Of a stretch of 12,544 nt of DNA, positions 7,502 through 12,544 are shown piece by piece. The stretch is taken from the NCBI GenBank assembly GCA_946478675.1, contig CAMLEF010000102.1, forward strand, positions 1 to 12,544. The letters run 5' to 3'. A program made the translations under genes and the position numbers. Source of the stretch: an uncultured Flavobacteriales bacterium (GTDB lineage Bacteria > Bacteroidota > Bacteroidia > Palsa-965). Numbering within the stretch: the stretch's first letter is position 1; each line of letters opens with the position of its first letter. Below the pieces are notes generated by a model that did no database searches, was not told where the DNA came from, and saw nothing but the letters and a program-made list of their open reading frames with translations.

Positions 7502-7876
7502 TTATTCCGCACGGCCATGCTCAACATCTTCTGCGACGAGCATATCAATGGCGGACGAAAGATTATCGGTGATCTTGAGAATACTGTCGAGCTGGGAAAT
7601 CGCGATCAGCTTTTTCACCGGTTCCTGCAAGCCGTAAACGACCAGCAGGCCATTGGCATTTTTACAAAGACGATTGGCGACGAGGATGGAGCTCAGTCCC
7701 GAAGAATCGCAGTAACGCGTTTCGCTCAGGTCGATGATCAGGTTGCGTACCCCGTCAGAATTAAGCACGACAAGCTCGGATTTAAGCGTTGGTGCTACCA
7801 TGGTATCCAGTTTTTCCGCGTGAAGACGGATCAGGGAGTACCGTTCGCTTCGTTCAACTGCAAAAGGCTGATTCAT
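7502..7876 (-). CDS. STAS-domain anti-anti-sigma-like protein
   Basis: This 124-residue single-domain protein has the STAS fold of the SpoIIAA/RsbV family. The signature YCDSSGLSSIL is at residues 55-65; Ser58, just after Asp57, matches the serine that is phosphorylated in SpoIIAA. In that family the unphosphorylated form binds an anti-sigma kinase and frees its partner. No kinase (RsbW/SpoIIAB-like) or PP2C phosphatase gene is in the window, so the partner is unknown. The gene is first in the STAS - T9SS cargo - rnz unit, under a strong promoter whose -7 box lies 6 nt before the ATG. From memory, STAS genes next to rnz and pyrB/pyrR recur in this phylum. Confidence 0.87.
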   Translation of the reverse strand: MNQPFAVERSERYSLIRLHAEKLDTMVAPTLKSELVVLNSDGVRNLIIDLSETRYCDSSGLSSILVANRLCKNANGLLVVYGLQEPVKKLIAISQLDSILKITDNLSSAIDMLVAEDVEHGRAE

Positions 7877-7882
7877 ATCTTA

Positions 7883-7912
7883 CAAAAGTAGGAAAAAACA
7901 TCCACGACGCAA
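7883..7912 (-). promoter_or_regulatory. Strong promoter of the STAS-cargo-rnz operon
   Basis: On the minus strand there is TTG (7912-7910), a 19-nt spacer and TACTTTTG (7890-7883). Box and spacing fit the Bacteroidota consensus exactly. Only 6 nt (TAAGAT) separate the -7 box from the ATG, so the mRNA is expected to be leaderless or nearly so. Confidence 0.75.
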
Positions 7913-7937
7913 CTCTGCTGCACACGGCCTTCCGCGC

Positions 7938-8041
7938 ATTGAAAATTCAAAGATTCAAACATTCAAAAATTCTGTAAAGAGAAACAGCTTCCTTCTACAG
8001 GATATTTGAATGTTTGAATATTGAATATTTGAATTTTCAAT
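7938..8041. repeat. Long inverted repeat of ATTCAAA(N) units at the pyrB stop codon
   Basis: Left arm 7938-7976 and right arm 7996-8041 are inverted copies around a 19-nt loop (7977-7995). The outer 14 bp are perfect, the next 16 have one mismatch and the inner 9 have two, giving 36 of 39 paired. Each arm is a string of ATTCAAA units spaced 7-8 nt. The right arm has exactly one extra 7-nt unit (8021-8027). The pyrB stop codon TGA (8039-8037) lies inside the right arm. The folded RNA would be a long AU-rich hairpin that could protect or end the pyrRB transcript. The loop and flanks have no T-run typical of an intrinsic terminator. Confidence 0.85.
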
Positions 8042-8975
8042 CCTCCATTCTTCCCGCAAGAAGATAGAGCACGGCCATCCGCACGGCCACACCGTTCTCC
8101 ACCTGGTTGAGGATGATCGACTGAGACGAATCGGCTACATCGCTGGTGATCTCGACGCCGCGGTTGATGGGGCCCGGGTGCATGATGGTGATCTCTTTGC
8201 CGAGGCTGCGGAGCAGTTCCATGTCGAGCCCGTATTGCATCGTGTATTCGCGCAGGCTCGGGAAATATTTGATGTCCTGCCGTTCGAGCTGGATGCGCAG
8301 CATATTGGCCACGTCGCACCATTCCAGCGCTTTTCGCAGGTTGAACTCCACTTTTACGCCGAGCGAAGAAATGTAACGCGGCATCAGCGTGCGGGGTCCG
8401 CAGACCATCACTTCCGCACCGAGCTTCTGCAGGCAGAAAATATTCGAGAGCGCCACGCGTGAATGCAGGATATCGCCGACGATGACGACTTTTTTTCCTT
8501 TCACTGAGCCGAGGCGTTCGCGGATGGAGTACGCGTCGAGCAGGGCTTGCGTGGGATGCTCGTGGGCGCCGTCGCCTGCATTGACGATTTTCGCGTCGAT
8601 GTGGCGGGACAGGAAAACACAGGCGCCGGGATTCGGATGGCGCATCACAACCATATCCACTTTCATCGCGAGGATGTTGTTGACGGTGTCGATCAGCGTT
8701 TCTCCTTTTTTGACGGAGGAATTCGAAGCGGCGAAATTGACGGTATCTGCGGAGAGTCGGCGTTCGGCCAACTCGAACGAAACGCGGGTACGGGTGGAAT
8801 TTTCGAAGAAAAGATTGGCGATGGTAATGTCGCGCAGCGAAGGCACTTTCTTGATCGGGCGGTTGATCACGTCTTTGAACTGATCGGCCGTCTGAAGAAT
8901 GAGCTCAATATCGTCGGGCGTCAGCTGTTTGATCCCGAGCAGATGCTTCACACTTAATTTCCGGTTCATGCTCAT
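8037..8975 (-). CDS. pyrB: Aspartate carbamoyltransferase catalytic subunit
   Basis: This enzyme catalyses the second step of pyrimidine synthesis, carbamoyl phosphate + L-aspartate to N-carbamoyl-aspartate. From the ATG at 8975 (312 aa, normal size) the carbamoyl-phosphate motif STRTR is at 60-64, the neighbouring-subunit loop SSVKKGET is near 86-93 (Ser87, Lys90), HPTQ is at 140-143, and HPGPINRG is at 266-273. The frame is open 16 codons further upstream, inside pyrR. The ATG at 8975 is chosen because it forms a 4-nt ATGA overlap with the pyrR stop; another ATG lies two codons later. No pyrI regulatory-subunit gene is adjacent. The stop codon is embedded in a long inverted repeat. Confidence 0.95.
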   Translation of the reverse strand: MSMNRKLSVKHLLGIKQLTPDDIELILQTADQFKDVINRPIKKVPSLRDITIANLFFENSTRTRVSFELAERRLSADTVNFAASNSSVKKGETLIDTVNNILAMKVDMVVMRHPNPGACVFLSRHIDAKIVNAGDGAHEHPTQALLDAYSIRERLGSVKGKKVVIVGDILHSRVALSNIFCLQKLGAEVMVCGPRTLMPRYISSLGVKVEFNLRKALEWCDVANMLRIQLERQDIKYFPSLREYTMQYGLDMELLRSLGKEITIMHPGPINRGVEITSDVADSSQSIILNQVENGVAVRMAVLYLLAGRMED

Positions 8976-9508
8976 TCGTTTGTTGAAAGCCAGACATGAT
9001 CTTCCCCGCCGGTCTCCTTCCACTCTACCATTACTTTTTCAGAAGCGATCGTATCCACCGTGCGGCCCACGTATTTCGCCTGGATCGGCAGGTTGCGGCT
9101 GAAGCGGCGGTCGATGAGCACCAGCAGCTCCACGTCTTTCGGTCGCCCGAACGCCATCAGCGCATCAAGGCCCGAGCGGATCGTGCGGCCGGTGTACAGC
9201 ACGTCGTCCACCAGGATCACGTTCTTGTCTTCGATGATAAAATCGATGTTGGTGCGGTTCGGCACCAGGTCTTTTCTCCGGAAATCATCGCGGTAAAACG
9301 TAACGTCGAGCTCACCGAGCTTGATGTCGTTCCTGCCGAGGATCTGCTGCAGCGTTTCGCTGATGCGTCGCGCCATAAAGACGCCTCTCGGCTGGAGACC
9401 GATGATTACGGATTCGGAAAAATCGTCGTGGACTTCGATCAACTGGTGGCAAAGACGATTGATCGTAATGGAGAATTGTCGCGGAGTGAGAATCAGCCTG
9501 GGTGCCAT
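8972..9508 (-). CDS. pyrR: PyrR bifunctional pyr regulator / uracil phosphoribosyltransferase
   Basis: PyrR is a phosphoribosyltransferase-fold protein that makes UMP from uracil and PRPP and, in Bacillus, also binds pyr mRNA to control attenuation. Numbered from the ATG at 9508 (178 aa), the PRPP loop VILVDDVLYTGRT is at 97-109, GELDVTFYRDD is at 65-75 and SEKVMVEW is at 156-163. All are characteristic of PyrR rather than Upp. A frame-open ATG at 9535 would add nine residues; the later start matches the usual length and N-terminus better. The gene overlaps pyrB by 4 nt. There is no room between the putative promoter and the start for an attenuator, so RNA-binding control at this operon is doubtful. 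Confidence 0.93.
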   Translation of the reverse strand: MAPRLILTPRQFSITINRLCHQLIEVHDDFSESVIIGLQPRGVFMARRISETLQQILGRNDIKLGELDVTFYRDDFRRKDLVPNRTNIDFIIEDKNVILVDDVLYTGRTIRSGLDALMAFGRPKDVELLVLIDRRFSRNLPIQAKYVGRTVDTIASEKVMVEWKETGGEDHVWLSTNE

Positions 9509-9516
9509 CCAGGGTT

Positions 9517-9524
9517 CGAAGGTA
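9517..9524 (-). promoter_or_regulatory. Candidate -7 box of pyrR-pyrB
   Basis: TACCTTCG on the minus strand has one mismatch to TAnnTTTG and ends 8 nt before the ATG at 9508. No TTG is present at the right distance upstream. If it is the promoter, it favours the 9508 start over the 9535 start. Weak on its own. Confidence 0.35.
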
Positions 9525-9596
9525 GCAATTCGCATTCTACGCGATTGCGGGAATGAATATTTTTTTCACCAAACCATTAACATTCGTCAATGAGCG

Positions 9597-10304
9597 CTAC
9601 CGTAACCTCGCCCCGGTACGGGGTTCTACCTTCAGCGTATCTCTTCTTTCACGACGGCCGGGCACCGGGTAATCCACGAAAATTACTCTATCGTTATACA
9701 CTTTCGCCGGCTCGAATTTCTGGTAGGACAAGGTGGCGGTAGAGAAAAGCGAGTCGTGTTTCCAGGCAAATGTACCGTCGGCCAGGCGGATCTTTCCCGC
9801 CATGCCCAGCGTTGTCACGTAAGCATAGCCGCTGTCGATTGCCGGCTGCCCGGGGTTCGGAACGGTATACCGCACTTTCCATTCCGGCCTGGGATTGCGC
9901 TCGTTAAAAACAGCAGAATAACATTTCACGCCTTCATGATCGGTTTCCTGCCAGTGCGCAAAATATTTCCCCTGCCCCAATGGAGAAATATAAATTTTAT
10001 CGACCATGAACTCCGCTTTGATATCGAACAGCCGGCGCCGGTACTTCCGAAGCGTATCGGTAATGTCCACGCGTCCCTTGTACGAGCAGATGACCAGGGA
10101 ATCTCCCAGCCGGCCCACCTCATCGTCATAAGGCGTTTGGGTTCCTTTCACCAACGCAACCGCCATCACGACGCCTGCTTTCACCGGGTCTTTCGGTCTG
10201 ACGATCGGCTTCACGGTATCGTGCCGGGTAACAGGAGCTTCTTCCTTCGGGGAGCCGCAGGAAAAGAGGAACAACAGGAAACCGGTATACAGCAGGAAAC
10301 GCAT
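9597..10304 (-). CDS. Lipoprotein of unknown function
   Basis: The 235-residue protein begins with a lipoprotein signal: the hydrophobic stretch FLLYTGFLLFLFSC with the lipidated cysteine at residue 16. The mature N-terminus GSPKEEAP is followed by a Pro/Lys-rich spacer (to about 42) and then a soluble domain rich in Tyr, Lys and Asp with probable beta-strands. A Lys-Glu-Glu cluster soon after the cysteine recalls the lipoprotein export signal of some Bacteroidota surface lipoproteins, though its position (+5 to +7) is not classic. No known domain was recognised. It is the last of three envelope genes, follows its neighbour by 39 nt, and has a good -7 box in that gap. Confidence 0.8.
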   Translation of the reverse strand: MRFLLYTGFLLFLFSCGSPKEEAPVTRHDTVKPIVRPKDPVKAGVVMAVALVKGTQTPYDDEVGRLGDSLVICSYKGRVDITDTLRKYRRRLFDIKAEFMVDKIYISPLGQGKYFAHWQETDHEGVKCYSAVFNERNPRPEWKVRYTVPNPGQPAIDSGYAYVTTLGMAGKIRLADGTFAWKHDSLFSTATLSYQKFEPAKVYNDRVIFVDYPVPGRRERRDTLKVEPRTGARLR

Positions 10305-10309
10305 GGGCG

Positions 10310-10317
10310 CAAAAGTA
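10310..10317 (-). promoter_or_regulatory. Candidate -7 box of the lipoprotein gene
   Basis: TACTTTTG on the minus strand is a full -7 match, located in the 39-nt gap before the lipoprotein gene. It ends only 5 nt before the ATG. A clear TTG at the expected distance is absent, so strength is uncertain. Confidence 0.45.
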
Positions 10318-10343
10318 CAATTCAGGAGTGAACCGCGGGAAGA

Positions 10344-11087
10344 TTACCGCTGGTTGGTGTTATGGTAACGTTGCGCAGACCGGTACTGGAGATAACGCTG
10401 CCGGATCGTAACGGCCAGGTCGTAATCGCTTGCGGAACGCAGGTACCACTCCGGCATGTTGAGGTAAAGAATAAAATCGTCGAATTCTTCTTCTTTCAGA
10501 TCGATCACGCCGGCGCGGACGTACGTGCGGAACAGCTCTTTCAGAACGTCGTGCATGCGGTCCTGGTTTTCCAGTGCGGCCACGGCAGCTTTCGATTTTC
10601 CTTCTTTGCTGTAACGCTCGTAGAGATAGGTCACCGGGCTCTGCACAGCGTCCGTCAATCCTTTGGTCGACGTCGTTTGCTGCACGCCGAGATTCGAACG
10701 TTCTTTCTTGATCTCGTCGAGGTCCTTCACCGGGTAAATCGCCACGGCCTTCATCACGTTCTCGCGCATGTGCAACCCGACACGAAGCGTGTAAACATCC
10801 TTCTTCACCGAATCACGAAAACAAACGCGGTACACTTCATAGCCGCCGGCGGTGATCATGAACGTATCGACCTGCTGTCCCTGCAATGAAAAAATTCCGG
10901 CAGTAGATGCCGCCTGTCCCGTGCCCGTCGTTTTATTGACGATGATCGCAACAGGTCGTGCATTGCTGTCGGCCACATCGTACACCGAACCTTTCACCGT
11001 GATCAGCGAAGGCGCCGGCGCTTGTGCGCTCAACCGGAGCAGCCCGCAGCATCCCAGCAAAAAAGTGATCAGGAAGACCCGTTTCAT
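10344..11087 (-). CDS. Exported protein with carboxypeptidase-regulatory-like domain
   Basis: The 247-residue protein has a signal peptide (1 to about 21, ending LRLSAQ). Residues about 28-105 resemble the beta-sandwich carboxypeptidase-regulatory-like domain found at the start of many Bacteroidota exported proteins: ITVKGSVYDVADSNARPVA, then a GIFSLQG turn and a hydrophobic strand. The rest (110-247) is charged and probably helical, with Lys/Glu-rich segments and a Tyr/Arg-rich end. There is no enzyme motif. It probably sits in the periplasm or at the outer-membrane inner face. An octamer TACATTTA (11101-11094), one mismatch from the -7 consensus, ends 6 nt before the ATG; no -33 box was seen. 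It lies between a barrel-like protein and a lipoprotein. Confidence 0.78.
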   Translation of the reverse strand: MKRVFLITFLLGCCGLLRLSAQAPAPSLITVKGSVYDVADSNARPVAIIVNKTTGTGQAASTAGIFSLQGQQVDTFMITAGGYEVYRVCFRDSVKKDVYTLRVGLHMRENVMKAVAIYPVKDLDEIKKERSNLGVQQTTSTKGLTDAVQSPVTYLYERYSKEGKSKAAVAALENQDRMHDVLKELFRTYVRAGVIDLKEEEFDDFILYLNMPEWYLRSASDYDLAVTIRQRYLQYRSAQRYHNTNQR

Positions 11088-11170
11088 TTCCCGTAAATGT
11101 ACGTCAACATTAATTCCCGGTTGCGGATTTTGAGGCGATCCGTTCTCCTGTTGGGACGAATTAACACTTT

Positions 11171-11249
11171 AGTCGGGAGTCAGGAGTTTGGAGTTCGGAG
11201 CTTGAGATTTGTGCGAATAGTCCGAACTCCCGACTCTGAACTCCGAACT
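11171..11249. repeat. Heptamer-repeat inverted element (AGTTCGG units)
   Basis: Left arm 11171-11205 is five plus-strand heptamers (AGTCGGG, AGTCAGG, AGTTTGG, AGTTCGG, AGCTTGA). Right arm 11249-11222 is four on the minus strand (AGTTCGG, AGTTCAG, AGTCGGG, AGTTCGG). The arms can pair imperfectly around a loop of roughly 16 nt. The period is exactly 7 nt. The first minus-strand heptamer starts with the last two bases of the stop codon TAG of the barrel gene (11250-11248). The rest of the 160-nt gap (11088-11170) shows nothing recognisable apart from the candidate -7 box next to the downstream gene. Confidence 0.8.
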
Positions 11250-11967
11250 AATTAGCGCCTTTTTTCATCCACTTGTAGAGACGGCCGGGGCGGCCTTTGG
11301 TTGTCTTGCGGCGCGCCTTGTGATTGTCGTCACCGTCGTACGGATGACCTTTCACCTGCCACTGCACGCCCAGGAAGAAACCTGTGTCGGAAATGCTGAT
11401 AAGATCTTTTTTCTCGGACGCAAAACGCATGCGGAAATCGAACGAAGCATTGAGGTTGCCGGTGATCGTATGCGTAAAACCGCAACCTAGATTGGCGGCC
11501 ACCCAATCCTGCTTCACCAGCAGGCCGTAGTAGTAATTGTTGTTGTCGTTGAGCGAAGGAGCGATGAATGTTCCCTGCCAGCTCATGTAGCTCACACCGA
11601 AAAGCGTTTTGAAACAGAGTTTCGAATCGCCGACGTTCATGATGAGATTGCCGTTCAGCTCCGTATTCCACGAACGGATGTTCTCGAATGCAGGACTGGC
11701 ATTATGCGGAAAGAAACTGGTGTAATCGGCAGAAAAGCAGAACCACGGAGACGTAAACCACGCCGCGTTGACATTCACACCGGGCTTGTATTGCCCGCGC
11801 ACTTCCTTGCGGTTGTTGATCACGGAATAAGAGCCGGCGACACCGACAGCGAGATACGAACGAAACGTTTTTTGACCCGGTGTAATGCCGGTATACGTTT
11901 GCTGGGCAGAAAGCGAAACTGAAAATAAAAGCACCTGGAAAAGCAGGAACCGTAACAGTCTTTTCAT
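11248..11967 (-). CDS. Outer-membrane beta-barrel-like protein
   Basis: The 239-residue protein has a signal peptide (1 to about 21, LLFSVSLSAQ). Residues about 36-206 alternate like barrel strands with many aromatic girdle residues (SYLAVGVAGSYSVI, AWFTSPWFCFSADYTSFF, GFFLGVQWQVKG). The final strand is followed by a hydrophilic, strongly basic tail (207-239, with KARRKTTKGRPGRLYKWMKK) instead of ending in an aromatic residue. No family could be assigned. The gene is divergent from the plus-strand gene at 12075 and has an 18-bp near-palindrome upstream. A TACATTTA octamer (11978-11971) ends 3 nt before the ATG. Its stop codon is part of a heptamer-repeat element. An alternative is a periplasmic beta-rich protein. 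Confidence 0.78.
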   Translation of the reverse strand: MKRLLRFLLFQVLLFSVSLSAQQTYTGITPGQKTFRSYLAVGVAGSYSVINNRKEVRGQYKPGVNVNAAWFTSPWFCFSADYTSFFPHNASPAFENIRSWNTELNGNLIMNVGDSKLCFKTLFGVSYMSWQGTFIAPSLNDNNNYYYGLLVKQDWVAANLGCGFTHTITGNLNASFDFRMRFASEKKDLISISDTGFFLGVQWQVKGHPYDGDDNHKARRKTTKGRPGRLYKWMKKGAN

Positions 11968-11983
11968 AGTTAAATGTACACGG

Positions 11984-12001
11984 ATACTGCATATGTAGTA
12001 T
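11984..12001. promoter_or_regulatory. 18-bp near-palindrome in the divergent intergenic region
   Basis: ATACTGCATATGTAGTAT pairs with its own reverse complement at 16 of 18 positions. It lies between the divergent starts of the barrel gene (11967) and the plus-strand gene (12075), upstream of both. Its position fits a regulator-binding operator, but the binding protein is unknown. Confidence 0.4.
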
Positions 12002-12029
12002 TTTCTTTTCGATCAGCGGATAAAAGTAA

Positions 12030-12057
12030 TTTGTAACTGGCAGCGTCTATATATTTG
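12030..12057 (+). promoter_or_regulatory. Promoter of the plus-strand signal-peptide gene
   Basis: TTTG (12030-12033), a 16-nt spacer and TATATTTG (12050-12057). The -7 box is a full match; the spacer is slightly short. It ends 17 nt before the ATG at 12075. No Shine-Dalgarno sequence follows. Confidence 0.62.
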
Positions 12058-12074
12058 CCCGCAAACGACCCCAT

Positions 12075-12544
12075 ATGCACTCCCGATCGCTGCTGTTTCT
12101 CTGCACCTTTTTCCTGCTGCAGATTTCACTCTCCGCCCAGTTCGTTTTCGGCTGGACCGGCGGTTACGGATCGCCGCGCGAGCTGAACCGTGAGATCTAC
12201 ATCTACAACGCCATCAACGGCGCGCTGAAAAAAGAAATGCCGCAGGTGCACTGGTTCCAGGGGCCGGTCATCGGGTTTCGTGCCGGCGGCGACGGTGGCT
12301 ACGTCGAGCTGCTTTATCACCGCAAGCGCACCCTCGTCGCTTCTGAATTCGATTCCTCGAACGTGGCCATGCGCCGCGAATTGAAAGTGCTCTACAACAC
12401 CTGGAACCTCGGCTTCGGTTACAACCCGAACGGCTGGGGAATCGGCACCAGCATCGACGCCGGGCGATTCAAAGGCAAAGGCCGCCGCGGCCCCGAAGAA
12501 ACCATCGGCGACCAGGATTTCAAAAAGCTTTGGGTCACCAACAA
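12075..12544 (+). CDS. Exported, probably outer-membrane beta-barrel-like protein (C-terminus cut)
   Basis: This is the only plus-strand gene. It begins with ATG at 12075 and remains open to the window edge (156 full codons). A signal peptide is clear (1 to about 22, LLFLCTFFLLQISLSAQ). The visible mature part is rich in Gly, Tyr, Trp, Arg and Asn, with strand-like segments (IGFRAGGDGGYVELLYH at about 68-84, then LGFGYNPNGWGIGTSIDAGRF). This suggests a barrel or other envelope beta-protein. No named family was recognised. It has a Bacteroidota promoter upstream and shares a 107-nt regulatory region with the divergent barrel gene, so the two may be co-regulated. Confidence 0.75.
   Translation, partial: MHSRSLLFLCTFFLLQISLSAQFVFGWTGGYGSPRELNREIYIYNAINGALKKEMPQVHWFQGPVIGFRAGGDGGYVELLYHRKRTLVASEFDSSNVAMRRELKVLYNTWNLGFGYNPNGWGIGTSIDAGRFKGKGRRGPEETIGDQDFKKLWVTN

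Noticed and set aside
7938..8041. The ATTCAAA repeats as a CRISPR array or an insertion-sequence end
   Set aside because: There are no unique spacers between units, and no transposase or target-site duplication is visible. The units are 7-8 nt and arranged as two inverted arms.
8976..9023. N-terminal extension of PyrB by 16 codons
   Set aside because: It lies inside pyrR. The ATG at 8975 forms the usual 4-nt overlap and gives a normal-sized enzyme.

Overview
The window looks like chromosomal DNA of a member of the Bacteroidota. The evidence is a C-terminal type IX secretion (T9SS) sorting domain on one exported protein, several promoters of the Bacteroidota form (TTG, about 18-21 nt, TAnnTTTG), start codons without Shine-Dalgarno sequences, many envelope proteins with signal peptides, and a pyrR-pyrB / STAS / ribonuclease Z neighbourhood. 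The base composition is fairly GC-rich for the phylum. I cannot name a genus. All genes lie on the minus strand except the last, which is plus and runs off the right edge.

Layout in minus-strand reading order (right to left). At 12.1-9.6 kb is an envelope group: an outer-membrane beta-barrel-like protein (11248-11967), a protein with a carboxypeptidase-regulatory-like domain (10344-11087) and a lipoprotein (9597-10304). A divergent signal-peptide protein (12075 to the edge) shares the barrel gene's upstream region. Next come pyrR and pyrB, overlapping by 4 nt (pyrimidine synthesis), and then a STAS anti-anti-sigma-like gene, a T9SS cargo gene and rnz (tRNA 3' processing), driven by a strong promoter. 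A LuxR/NarL-type regulator with a degenerate receiver follows and ends in a clear intrinsic terminator. Then come the co-chaperone pair cbpA-cbpM (11-nt overlap), an AlkZ/YcaQ-like winged-helix DNA glycosylase candidate overlapping rluF by 4 nt, and an OprO/P-like porin overlapping a Tat-exported lipoprotein cut by the left edge.

Most genes are housekeeping or envelope genes. The least explained items are two intergenic inverted repeats built from 7-8-nt units, one after pyrB and one after the barrel gene. They have unrelated unit sequences, but both begin inside the stop codon of the gene they follow. Also worth attention are promoter -7 boxes that sit only 5-8 nt from start codons, which suggests leaderless mRNAs; the receiver-like regulator without its acidic pocket; and a near-palindrome in the divergent intergenic region. 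No rRNA, tRNA, CRISPR array, transposase or integrase was seen. No single multi-gene novel system could be demonstrated.
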